Positions 54,300-64,000 of a stretch of 64,000 bases of DNA are shown piece after piece. This DNA comes from Hydrangea macrophylla (Eukaryota > Streptophyta > Magnoliopsida > Cornales > Hydrangeaceae), in the NCBI GenBank assembly GCA_033977485.1, contig CM066984.1, forward strand, positions 42,725,100 to 42,789,099. Reading direction: 5' to 3'. How positions within the stretch are numbered: the first letter of the stretch is position 1; each line of letters starts with the position of its first letter. The position numbers and the translations under genes are program-made. The notes beneath the pieces were generated by a model that was not told the DNA's origin, ran no database searches, and worked only from the letters and a program-made list of their open reading frames with translations.

Positions 54300-55893
54300 C
54301 CTCATCGTAGTGGGAGGATTATCAGACAGCCTCATAGATACATGTTCTTAGGAGAAGTTTTTGAAGCTATCTCCATGGAATCTAAATCTGATCCTGCCAC
54401 TTATGAAGAGGTAATGGTTGATGTTGATTCAGCTCATTGGGCTAAAGCTATGAAGGCTGAATTGGAATCTATGGATTCTAATCAGGTCTGGCATCTTATA
54501 TAACTTCCAGCTAATATTAAACCCATTGGTTGTAAGTGGGTCTACAAGAGGAAAAGAGGATCTGATGGAAAGGTTGAGACCTTTAAGGCAAGGCTTGTAG
54601 CGAAAGGTTATACTCAGAGAGAGGGCATTGACTGTGAGGAAACCTTCTCGCCGGTAGCCATGATCAAGTCCATCAGAATACTCTTATCCATTGTTGCATG
54701 CCTAGATTATGAGATCTGGCAGATGGACGTCAAGACTGCATTCTTTAATGGCAATCTTGAGGAGCACATCTATATACAGCAACCAGAAGGGTTCATAGCT
54801 GTTGGGAAAGGTAGCTTGGTATGCAAGTTGAAAAAGTCCATTTATGGGCTTAAGCAGGCATCCAGGAGTTGCAACAATCGTTTTGACCAAGCGGTTAAGT
54901 CGTTTAGTTTCATACAGAATCTGGATGAACCTTGTGTATACAAGAAGTGTGAAGGGAAAGTGGTGGCCTTTCTTGTTCTTTACGTTGATGACATTCTACT
55001 CATTAGGAATGATGTAGCGGAGTTGTCAACAGCCAAGGTTTGGCTAGCTAGTACTTTCGATATGAAGGATCTAGGAGAGGCGAGCTATATCCTTAGGATA
55101 AAGCTCTTTCGAGATCGCAAGTGAAAGATAATGGGATTATCTCAAGCTAGTTATATCGATAAGGTGTTAACTAGGTTTTCAATGGATAATTCGAAGGAAG
55201 GTTTGTTACCTTTTAGTCATGGTTTAGCGTTCTCCAAGAACCAGTGTCCAAAGACACAAGAGGAGAGGAATCGCATGGCAGGAGTTCCTTATGCTTCGAC
55301 AGTGGGAAGTCTTATGTATGTAATGTTATGCACTAGACCAGATATATATTTTGCCGTTGGCATGGTTAGCAGGTATCAATCGAATCCTAGTCTAGAGCAT
55401 TAGACATATGTTAAGCACATTCTTAAGTACTTGAGAAGGACTAAAGATTACATGCTTATGTACGACGACAATGAGTTAATTCCAGTAGGATACACTGACT
55501 CAGACTTTATGTTAGATAAAGATTCGAGGAAGTCGACATCCAGACATCTCTTTACCTTGGGAGGTGGTTCCGTTAGTTGGAGGAGCATTAAGCAGAAATG
55601 CATTGCAGACTTAACTATAGAAGCTGAGTATATGGCTGCATATGAAGCCGCAAAGAAAGTTGTTTGGCTCAAGAAGTTCCTTATGGAGCTCGAGGTGGTA
55701 CCAGGTTGCTGTCACGCGCTATACTATGATAATAGTGGGGTAGTGGCTCAGTCCAAGGAGCCTAGGAACCACGGAAAGGGAAAGCATATAGAGCAGAATT
55801 ATAATCTAATTCGAGATATTGTTCAACGTGGAGATATGACCGTCGCCAAGATTGCCACTGCTGACAATCTTGCGGATCCGTTTACAAAGGCCT
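54300..55893 (+). pseudogene. Copia RT and RNase H
   Basis: RT pieces: WAKAMKAELESMDSNQVWHL, GCKWVYKRKRGSDGKVETFK, EETFSPVAMIKSIRILLSIV, IWQMDVKTAFFNGNLEEHIY, YGLKQASRSCNNRF, LYVDDILLIRNDV (catalytic Asp pair kept). RNase H: YTDSDFMLDKDSRKSTSRHL, IEAEYMAAYEAAKKVVWLKK, LYYDNSGVVAQSKEPRNHGK, KHIEQNYNLIRDI, NLADPFTKA. Stops at about 54500, 55122 and 55401 interrupt it. Confidence 0.9.
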
Positions 55894-55976
55894 GACCACA
55901 GAAGGTCTTTGATTGTAATCTAGATAGTCTAGGTTTTAGATGTAGTCCTGAATGACTATAAGTGCAAGTGGGAGCT

Positions 55977-55993
55977 TGTTGGGTTTGTGCCCT
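55977..55993 (+). repeat. Start of the copia 3' LTR, 17 bp remaining
   Basis: tgttgggtttgtgccct, identical to the first 17 bases of the 5' LTR, following the tract gtgggagct. It is cut by the next element. Confidence 0.8.
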
Positions 55994-56702
55994 TGTTTGA
56001 ACCACAAAATAATATTAATAGTTGAGACCACCAAATCTGAGAAACAGCAATGCGTGAAGTATGTACAAGAGGCAGGCTGATGAGAAAGGAGGCTGATGCA
56101 ACATAATGGTACCATAATCAAGGAATCAAGCCACGTCAGTGTAAAGGCAGTTATTGACGGTTATTTTGAGGTAAACGAATGAAACATGTGACACAAAGCA
56201 GTAATAAGCGTAGGTTTGGATAAAGCCCATGATTCCGAAATCATGGAGATAGTGGGCACTTTCTCAGCACAGGGGCAACGGTTATCACTGTTGTTGTCTA
56301 TTTAAAGGAATGAAGAAAGGAGAAGAAGGGATCCTAGAGATCAAGAACACTTAGCATTTTCTTTACTTTTTTGTCATGTATTTCCTTTATCTTTAAATTA
56401 CCTATTTATCTAGGAGTAGCCTTGTAATTAGACTTCAGTTAGAAGATGAAATATTCACTTCTAATTGTACTTTGTTTGATAAATAGTTTAATGGAATTCA
56501 TACTCTGTTTTCCTCTAAGCTAATCCCAGTTTCCTTCGCATTCCAAGTCCTTAATATTTGGTTAAGGCAATTTGAACCTATTTTAAAAAAAATTCGTTCC
56601 TCTATTTCTTTGACTCGTCTGATTTGTCAAACCATTCATTTCAAAGAGGAAATTTGTCTAGCACGCCCGCACTTTAGCAATTACATAATTTTCCACCATA
56701 CA
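55994..56702 (+). repeat. 5' LTR of the decayed gypsy element
   Basis: Contains a promoter-like ctatttaaagg (56308) and ends cataca before the primer region. No second copy is in the window, so the boundaries rest on TG...CA and the primer region. Confidence 0.6.
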
Positions 56703-56752
56703 ATTTTTGGCACGTCCGGTGGGACCTTTTGTGAGGAATTGAGCAATTCATC

Positions 56753-59240
56753 ATGCCACCAAGGAAGAACTTATCAAAAGATAAAGGGGTCATAGCGCTA
56801 TCAGAGATGGATGGACCGATAGTGGAAGAAAATGCTGAAGGGAGTGATCAGTCTCACAATGGCAATCATGATTCGCTCCAACAACAGCCTGGAAATGTTG
56901 AGGCCACTACAAGTGGACCAGACCAATAGGCTCTGAAGGAATACGCATCAGCAATGCATTTCAATTTGGACAATGCGCTGCATGATTGGCTTCAAGCCAA
57001 TTAACAACAAACATCCATAATTGTGAAACCATTTACGGACATGATGCAGAAGATGGGAGATCAGATTACTAAGAGTATTGACCGGTAGATCTCGTATATG
57101 AAAGAAAAATTTGGTCCCGCATCTTACTTGAAAAGTAGTGCCCAAAAAGAGCCTGTACAGATTCCTATAAATCAGGCTCTACAATTGAGTTTTGGGAATG
57201 TGAAGATTCTACCCCGGCCTCCAGTGCCTAGTTTTTCGACTCATCCTGGATCAGGTATGTTTGACCATATGTCAAGTTCTAGTAACCAACCAGGACAGAG
57301 TCAGATGGGACAAAGTGTAGGGCATGTAGGTGTTCAACGACCATTAAATGGTCTTAATATAAGCACTAACCCCGAAATCCAAGTTGGACAAATGATGGTT
57401 CTAGTTCATCAGCCTGGTTACTATGAGGGTTCTCCCACATACTACTATTTGCTCAATGGGAGGGTCCTCAATCCAGCCACCGCTGCTCAACACAAGTCTA
57501 CCTGTCCAAATAGGGACCCACATGGCAAGCTTATCCCATATGCAAACTAATCAGAATGGGGGGTGTTATCAGCCAACAGGGTAGATTGGGGGGCAAAAAT
57601 AGTCAACAGGGCAAGCTAGGGGGCAACAATAGTCGGTAGTTCAGACTGGGGGGCAACTTAGGCCATCATTGGGACACGTCAGAGGGTACCAGCAACTAAT
57701 AGCACCAACTGGAGTCCAATTTTAGCCACCTATAATGTACAATGGAATACCTAATTTTCTAATCTATTAGCCTGCTAGAAGTGAGGTACGTAATCCTTAT
57801 CACCCAAATATTCAGGGCCATATTCCTGTGGGGATAAATAGGGATGAAATGATAGATGTAATCAGAGAACAGGTATATGGGCAAGTCAGGGAGCAAGTCA
57901 ATGACCAGTTGAGGACATAGTTTGGTTGAGCGTTTAGGACCCCCATACGTCCACAATATCAGAAACCATATCCAGACTTTATTGATAGGATGTTCAAGTT
58001 CCCTAGATACTTTAGAATACCTGAGTTCACTTTGTTCTCTGGTGGGGATAGACAAACTACTTTAGAGCACATCACCCATTTCACGGCACAATGTGATGAG
58101 GTTTCATATAATGATATGTTAAAATTAAGGTTGTTTGCTAATTCACTTACTGGGCCTACCTTTACTTGGTATGTGAACCTCCCTATAGGTTCTATCCAAA
58201 CTTGGCAGGATATGGAAAGAATCTTCCATAGTCAGTTTTATCAGACTGACCCAGACGTAACTATTGCAGATTTAGCTAGACTAAAACAAAATACAGGAGA
58301 GAATGTAGAGACATTTATCACTAGGTTTAAATCTGCATGGAATAGGTGTAAGGCTTAGCTGCCAGAAGAAGAATACGTGCGATTAGCCGTCGATAATTTG
58401 AAATCTACACTCAGAATGTAATTTGTGGGTCAACAGTTTACTGACTTGTGCCATGTTGTTGATGCCGTGGCACGATATGAAAAAGTGATGGATGAGGAAA
58501 ATCAAAAGAAAAATCATACAAGGGGTGTGTATTACAAGGGAAATCATTAGCCTGCGCACTTGGTGGAAATCGAGGATGAAAGTTAGGCTGATGAGGAAAA
58601 TGAAAACACATATGAATGCGTTGCCGCTGAAATGGCCACTCAAAAGCCATTTGTATATGATGTCATGTGTAAACTAACCCAAGTCCAAGAAAAGAATACC
58701 ACCAGTTAGTAAAAAATTTGATTTTGATATTACCAGGGCTGACATGATCTTTAATTGGTTGGTAAAAGAAAAGAAAATAAAACAGACACATGATTTGCCA
58801 TCGAGCGATGAAATAAAAGGGAAAACTTTTTGTAAATGGCATAATAAATAGACTCATAGCACTAATAATTATACAACATTTCGTGAGTCCATACAAAAGT
58901 GGATAAAGAATGGAGTTATAAAGTTCCCTAATGATAGGCCTATGCAATAGGTTGACAAAAACCCGTTTGTGGTTGAAGCACATGTCAATATGGTATTAAC
59001 TGATTTTACGAATGTGACAAAGCCAGCCAAGATGCAATGGCAGATTAAAAATGCTTCTAAAAAAGAAAGGGTGAAAAGTGAGATTTCAGGGCCTAGAGGT
59101 CAGTCTAGCAGTCTTAACTCAGAAGCACCACCATTCGAAACAAGAACGGGAGTGTATTATCATTTTTCTAATCCTTATGAGTCATACATTATGACAAGAA
59201 AGTCTTTGCATGAATTAGCGAAGGCTAGTGAATAGCTAGT
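56753..59240 (+). pseudogene. Gypsy gag, many stops
   Basis: ATG at 56753 (MPPRKNLSKDKGVIALSEMD). A Pro/Gln/Gly-rich region follows (57098-57550). The Gag core at 57990-58358 reads RIPEFTLFSGGDRQTTLEHI, LKLRLFANSLTGPTFTWYVN, QTWQDMERIFHSQFYQTDPD, VTIADLARLKQNTGENVETF, typical of gypsy Gag. YDVMCKLTQVQEKNTT and a spaced Cys/His region follow. Numerous in-frame stops, many of them TAG, make it non-functional. Confidence 0.8.
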
Positions 59241-60162
59241 TCTTTGTATCCTTTGTGCAGAGAGGTTGGCAGTACCGATCCGAAAACAAAATGGTGTGCT
59301 TGAAAATGTTGGTGAACCTTCAAAAAACAAAGCAACCAGGTTAGGGTGGTCCAACGACCAGGAGGTTTTCGGGTTACAATGAACATGGATAGGCCATACA
59401 AGGTTAAAGAGGTGATGATATCCCAAACAAGCAAGCAAAGCAAGCCACAAAGACACAGGAATCGTCATCCCCAGACTCAAGCCACTGGTTCAGTCAGTCA
59501 AGGTCAAAAAAGAGGTCCAGAGCAAGCCACATATCCTAATACCAAGCCAAGAATGGTGTTGCCAACTGTACCACAAGATGGGTGTTTAATGTATGACTAG
59601 CATCCTAAATTTCCTTAATGCCAAGACCCATCATTTTTAACTCGAACCCAAAAAAGGCGTATGTGGATATCGCATTTTTCTTCCCCACAGCTTTTCTTAT
59701 TTAAAATCCTTTTCAAATTTCAAATTCGAAAACAAATGAGTCGCCACTTAATTTTTAAAAGGAAAAATTAAGAAACCATTTTGAAAGGAAACTGATCGTT
59801 TGCGAAACCAAAGATTAACTAGGTCCGGGGATTATGGAATGAGAGAGGAAGGAGCCCGTCGAACTAAAACACCCTCTCTCATCCTATCTTGCGATAGGCC
59901 TCTACTCAACATCCTTTTAATCGAATTATTAATTTAAATGTGCCCTCAATTAATACGTATGTATAAATATACATTACAAAAGCATGTCTAAAGGGGTGTA
60001 AAATTGCAATTGACAAAATATCTTTCAAAGGCCACGTATTTCAGGTAGCAAGCGATATGATATGCAATAGAGAACAAGTGAACTTACCCAGGATCCAACA
60101 GCGATATTTAAACATGCGATGCATACAAATAAAAGAAAATCCTAAAAAAAGAAGTCTCTAAT
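59241..60162. other. Non-coding remainder before the next LTR
   Basis: Frames are short and unrecognised. Possibly the spacer of the decayed gypsy element. Confidence 0.4.
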
Positions 60163-60244
60163 TGTAATACCCTGTATTTTCGGATGCATGGTTATATAAA
60201 TAAGACCCTGTATGCTTGTGTGAAACCTTGGGGAAGAATCTCTC

Positions 60245-60440
60245 TCGAGCGATCGAACTCACTTCGATCGATCGAACATTGTGCTTTCTCAATCGATCGA
60301 ACATACTTCGAGCGATCGAATCTCTGCCGACCTGATTCTATGATGTGTACCCTTTCCCGAGCGATTGAACTTCTTTCAATCGATTGAACCTTAACCGACC
60401 TGTTCTCAATCGATCGAACTCACTTCGATCGATCGAACGT
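60245..60440. repeat. CGATCGAA palindrome cluster upstream of the LTR TATA region
   Basis: Repeated pairs such as cgagcgatcgaactcacttc and gatcgatcgaac, ctcaatcgatcgaacatac and ttcgagcgatcgaat. Confidence 0.88.
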
Positions 60441-60484
60441 TGTATTTTCAGTTTACGTGGTTGCCACCTGCCCTTCTTGTTTCC

Positions 60485-60496
60485 CTATATATATAC
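60485..60496 (+). promoter_or_regulatory. TATA region of the gypsy LTR
   Basis: ctatatatatac, followed by a GT/GA microsatellite-rich leader. Confidence 0.5.
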
Positions 60497-60539
60497 GTGT
60501 GTTTTGTGTGTGTGTGGTGTTTGGCAGTTTAGAGAGTTA

Positions 60540-60750
60540 GAGAGAGAGAGAGAGCTTGTGTGTGTATGTGTGTTCCATACATATATATATGTAATCGTAT
60601 GTGTGTGTGTGATATATATATATATGTGCTTGGGCAGAAGAAGAAGAAGAAGAAGAGAACAAGAAGAGGAGCAGAAGAAGAGGAGAATAGAGACAGAGAC
60701 GGACAGAGAAAGAGAGAGCAGAGAAGAAAGAGAGAGGAAAGAGAACTCAC
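60540..60750. repeat. Simple repeats in the LTR leader (GA, GT, AT, GAAGAA)
   Basis: agagagagagagag, gtgtgtgtgtg, atatatatatat and aagaagaagaagaagaag runs. Open frames on both strands here are low-complexity and not genes. Confidence 0.85.
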
Positions 60751-60920
60751 CATAGCCGCCACCGCGGAGCTTCGAACGCCGCCACCGGACCACCGGAGAG
60801 AGGTGAGTTCATTAACTCACTCGAAGAATGATTCTAGGGTGTTATATGCGTGTTTAGAACGTTTATATTGTGACCCCGAGATCTTTGTTCGTCGCTGCCA
60901 AGTTTCTGGGTAGAAGATGA

Positions 60921-61097
60921 TGTTCGAGCGATCGAACTATTCTCGATCGATCGAACTTACCGCTTCCTCAATCGATCGAAGGAACTTAGATCGATCGAAA
61001 CGACTTTTCCTCGAGCGATCGAAATGACTTCGATCAATCGAACTTCGTTTGACTTCAATCGATCGAGAGGACCTCAATCGATCGAACCTTGCAGAAC
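60921..61097. repeat. CGATCGAA palindrome cluster downstream of the LTR TATA region
   Basis: About nine copies, e.g. gttcgagcgatcgaac, tctcgatcgatcgaac, ctcaatcgatcgaagg, tagatcgatcgaaac, cttcgatcaatcgaac. Confidence 0.88.
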
Positions 61098-61569
61098 ATG
61101 TTTATTTCCTGTTGATTATAATATGAACAGTTTAGTTGATTAAATGTTGATCCATGCTTTTATTATGCGATATTGTTAATCTAAGAGATAGTGCAACACT
61201 GTTATGAGATGAACTGTTTAACTGTTACATGATAATATTGCTGAACTGAATAGTAGAATGGAATACGACAGCATGTTAATAATCAGAAATGAGTAGATAT
61301 GTTGAATACAGAGCATGTGGTATTTCCTGTACTTAGTAGATGAGCATTTCACAACATGTGTCAGCATGCATGGGATAGTGATGTGAAGAGATAAGAGAAT
61401 CTGATGAGGAATGGGATATTGATATGAAGAGATGAGAAGATATGATGAGAAAAGGGAACTGTGATTTATATGAAATAATGAGATATGTGTACTTTGGGAT
61501 CCGTGGGATCAACGGTTGACGAGCCGGGTGGACGTGGGATGGTTAGAGTTCCTAGTGCGCCTCTCGCTG

Positions 61570-61755
61570 TTGAAGACGTCCAGTGATGCGTATGCACTGT
61601 TGAAGACGTCCAGTGTACCGTTGAAGACGTCCGGCTAGTGCTCTAATGTATTCTCAGCTGTGTAGACGACCAGTGAGGGTATACGCATCGTTGAAGACGT
61701 CCGATGTGCCGTTCTATCGTTTACAGATAGGTGGTACCGTGTAGACGACCGGTAA
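61570..61755. repeat. GTTGAAGACGTCC / GTGTAGACGACC short repeats
   Basis: Copies at about 61571, 61600, 61620 and 61691, and variants gtgtagacgaccagt (61659) and gtgtagacgaccggt (61740), with irregular spacing. Confidence 0.82.
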
Positions 61756-62629
61756 CCCTATCAAGGGATTGTAGGACCTACTGCCTAGTCGGGTGATTCC
61801 GATTGGCATTACTGTATCGACTAATGGTTTTCAGATTGGAATGATGGGATTGACGTATGGATACAGAGATGGATAGAGATATGAATATGAGTACGGATAT
61901 GATGAGATAAAGGTTCAGTCGTGGATTCAGCGTCCCGACGTAAAGGTAGATGCATGGGTGGTTGCATGGGTTACATGCATGGATTTGGTGAATACGTGAT
62001 GAGATATTTATACCATGATCTTTATTATTGAGTTCATTTAATATGATTCCTGTTATCGTTGAATTCATGCATAGTTTAATGAGACCTCTGCTATGTCCGT
62101 GAGTGACGTCATTTGATAAGAGATTAACCGCATTTTAAGATGCTAAACAATAGCGGTGAGGAGTGTTGTTTAATGTACTCACTCAGCTTTGTATTCGAAG
62201 CTGATGGCATTTATGCCCTGGACATTCCAATGTCTAGAGCTTCGCAGGACTTGAGGACGAGAGACTGATGTTCTGCCGGTCTTGGAGCTGAAGGCTTGGA
62301 GAAGAAGACGTGCTGCTTGTAATAGTTAGTTTGTATATCTGTTGTTATTATTGTTATAGGCTTCAGACTCTAAGCCAGCTGTTGTAATAGTTTTAGTAGA
62401 CTTTTATAATTGGTACTTGGGCATCTGTTGCTTTCATACCTTTTATAGTTTCCGCTGTAGCCTCTGTTTATGCTAATAAGATATGTTCTATGAATAGCAT
62501 CCTCTCTATCGTGGTGTTTATTGGTTTGAGTAGATGACAATGCGGTTATTCACCCGTCATTCCCTATGGACCCATAAAGGAAATTTATTTTTCTCTATTT
62601 ATGCTGCTCCGGGGCAGAGCAGGATTTTT

Positions 62630-62642
62630 GGTATCAGAGCCT
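62630..62642 (+). other. Primer binding site
   Basis: tggtatcagagcc, seven bases after the LTR end (caggatttttgg). Confidence 0.88.
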
Positions 62643-63335
62643 AGGTTTTCAGTTGTTAACCGCTTGTCTTTTGTGATTAGAACCCGAGTTCTAAGTTAAT
62701 ATCGGTAGTATGAAGATTAGCTGAGATGAGATAGAACTGTTATCTTGTCACGCTGATAAGAGGTTAGAAGAATCCGTTTGAGGATGTTTCTTTGGAAGGT
62801 AGTAACTGTTGGAACCAATAAGAATTTGGATAGCTGAGTTCACGAAGAACAAGGCATTGAGAGTTAGTTGTGGTGATGGAGATCCTAAATATAGAGCCGT
62901 TGGATGTTAGACGCTGATGAATTCCTGAGCAATGTCGGAACAGTCAGTATGTCCTAGAAATAGAAAGAGGATAAGGATAAGATTATCCTGTTACCTTAAG
63001 CCACATGTTAGTTGAGTGGTCTCACATGTTAGTTGAGCAGTACTCATAGTTTGGAACCTGAGAATAGAAATAGAATGTTTAAGATTTGACGTTGTGCGTA
63101 GAGGTTGTAGTTTCGTCTTGAGCATAGATATATTAGAGTACACTTGGTAGATAGGCTGACCTTGTGGTTATTATTATTTATGTGAGATATTCATATTGCT
63201 TAATGTGATCTTGTTATATAGTGGTACTATTGGTTACCACATGTTTTGTTCTTGTTTGAGCTGTAAGATAGAATGCGTCTGACCGAATAGTTTTTCATTT
63301 GTAGGTAGCAACATTGAACCCTACCAGCACTCGTT

Positions 63336-64000
63336 ATGGTTAGAACGACTCGAGGAAACCAGGGCCAGCTGAATGGAGTACCTGAATTAGTACCTCCTGA
63401 GATAGATCCAACAGGAATGGTTGGAGTTTTCATCCGTCGCATGGAACAAGTTATAAATCATACAGATCATGTCATCGGCAATGGAGCACCAGTACGACAA
63501 ACAAGAGTCAAGTTGCTAAAGGAATTTCGTGCTCTTCAACCAGGAACCTTTACCGGATTAACGGGAGCATGGCAAGCGGAGCAATGGATTCGACAGATAG
63601 AATTGATATTTGAGGTACTTGGATGTACTGACGTTGAGAAAAGACATTTGGCCGTATTTCAACTGACGTTCTCAGCAGCAGATTGGTGGGACGCAGTGAA
63701 AGCTACGATAGGTGAAGAAGTTGTAGGAAGGATGACTTGGGAATCATTCAAGACTCGATTTCTAGAGAAGTACTTTCCAGAATCTGAGAAGAACAAAAGG
63801 GAAATGGAATTCATACAATTAGTTCAAGGTTGTTTTACAGTGCCCGAATATACAACTCAATTCGAGAGGCTATCACGATTTGCACCGCATATGATCGATA
63901 CTCCAAGAAGAAAGATCAAAAGATATCATCAAGGATTAGTTCCGCATATTCGTCATATGACTATAGGACATTTAGATCAATCTTTCGAAGCTTTGGTAGA
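63336..64000 (+). CDS. Gypsy Gag, N-terminal part, open to the window end
   Basis: ATG at 63336 followed by 221 codons without a stop to the window edge. Features: MVRTTRGNQGQLNGVPELVP, then FRALQPGTFTGLTGAWQAEQ, WIRQIELIFEVLGCTDVEKR, HLAVFQLTFSAADWWDAV, FLEKYFPESEKNKREMEFIQ, LVQGCFTVPEYTTQFERLSR. This is the retrotransposon Gag (capsid) domain of plant gypsy elements. It has no lesions so far, so the element may be young. The zinc knuckle and pol lie beyond the window. Confidence 0.88.
   Translation, partial: MVRTTRGNQGQLNGVPELVPPEIDPTGMVGVFIRRMEQVINHTDHVIGNGAPVRQTRVKLLKEFRALQPGTFTGLTGAWQAEQWIRQIELIFEVLGCTDVEKRHLAVFQLTFSAADWWDAVKATIGEEVVGRMTWESFKTRFLEKYFPESEKNKREMEFIQLVQGCFTVPEYTTQFERLSRFAPHMIDTPRRKIKRYHQGLVPHIRHMTIGHLDQSFEALV

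Larger units (their letters stand above)
48841..55993 (+). mobile_element. Ty1/copia element with ~1.5 kb LTR, decayed; 3' LTR truncated
   Basis: The 5' LTR (48841-50331), primer site (50334-50346), long leader, gag, protease, integrase, RT and RNase H are in order. The polypurine tract (gtgggagct) precedes a 3' LTR that is cut after 17 bases by another element at 55994. Its LTR family is the same as the solo LTR at 5099-14399. Domain sequences suggest the larger-LTR copia group (Angela/Tork side), but this is tentative. Confidence 0.88.
55994..60162 (+). mobile_element. Non-chromovirus-like Ty3/gypsy element, heavily decayed and 3'-truncated
   Basis: A ~709 bp LTR (TGTTTGAACCACAAAATAAT...CCATACA, 55994-56702) is followed by tttttggcacgtccggtggg, a primer-site region of the style seen in Tat/Ogre elements. 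A Gag gene then follows. Beyond about 59.6 kb only non-coding sequence is seen and no pol. It appears to have inserted into the copia 3' LTR and been cut in turn by the element at 60163. The lineage is tentative. Confidence 0.7.
60163..62622 (+). repeat. 5' LTR, about 2.46 kb
   Basis: TGTAATACCCTGTATTTTCG...GCTGCTCCGGGGCAGAGCA. Features in order: CGATCGA cluster (60245-60440), ctatatatatac TATA region (60485), GA-rich leader, second CGATCGA cluster (60921-61097), short repeats around GTTGAAGACGTCC (61570-61755), and the actcactcagctt...gaagctgatggca motif (62178). Confidence 0.8.
60163..64000 (+). mobile_element. Ty3/gypsy element, left part (continues past the window)
   Basis: LTR 60163-62622, primer site tggtatcagagcc at 62630-62642, leader, and an open Gag frame to the window end. 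It is the best preserved gypsy copy here. The Gag sequence is of the type found in large-LTR chromoviruses such as Tekay/Del, but this is tentative. Confidence 0.85.

Noticed and set aside
60384..60913. Open frames on both strands of the gypsy LTR leader
   Set aside because: Low-complexity translations of GA, GT and GAAGAA repeats.

Overview
This is nuclear DNA of a flowering plant, most likely a eudicot. Nearly all of it is transposable-element sequence: Ty1/copia and Ty3/gypsy LTR retrotransposons, a TRIM, an RTE LINE, a hAT transposase relic and many MITEs. It is layered inside and beside one host gene. No bacterial, organellar, rRNA or tRNA gene was seen.

The host gene is on the minus strand and is recognised as EME1, the non-catalytic partner of the MUS81 endonuclease. 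Six exons can be joined with canonical GT/AG splice sites and an uninterrupted frame: 41871-41511, 20246-20097, 19807-19734, 4808-4626, 4546-4393 and 4279-4170. They give about 344 codons, and the gene runs off the left edge. Intron 1 is about 21.3 kb and intron 3 about 14.9 kb; both are filled with nested elements. Introns 2, 4 and 5 are short.

Layout. 1-3.6 kb (intron 6): copia fragments in both orientations and a complete TRIM. 4.2-4.8 kb: exons 6-4. 5.1-14.4 kb (intron 3): a solo copia LTR holding a hAT MITE, a Stowaway MITE and a 7 kb copia element, which itself holds a recent, internally deleted copia element with identical LTRs and an intact RT-RNase H frame. 14.5-19.6 kb: a second copia element on the minus strand with a non-canonical LTR end. 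19.7-20.2 kb: exons 3 and 2, with a 132 bp MITE between them. 21-33.5 kb (intron 1): a copia gag fragment, then a gypsy element whose 5' LTR is split by a solo gypsy LTR, which is itself split by an RTE LINE and a recent copia element. 33.6-40.5 kb: a hAT-type element split by a solo LTR that carries further MITEs and another nested solo LTR. 41.5-41.9 kb: exon 1.

Upstream of EME1 come a truncated hAT transposon (42.6-44.6 kb), gypsy-type LTR sequence (44.6-48.1 kb), copia and gypsy LTR scraps (48.1-48.8 kb), a decayed full-coding copia element (48.8-56.0 kb), a decayed non-chromovirus gypsy element (56.0-60.2 kb), and a better preserved gypsy element (LTR from 60.2 kb) whose open gag frame runs off the right edge.

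The main points of interest are the TE-inflated EME1 gene, a copia element whose leader looks like a TRIM chimera, two recent insertions of defective copies with identical LTRs, and clusters of a TTCGATCGATCGAA-type palindrome around the promoters of unrelated LTR families. Lineage names for individual retrotransposons are tentative because no database search was possible.
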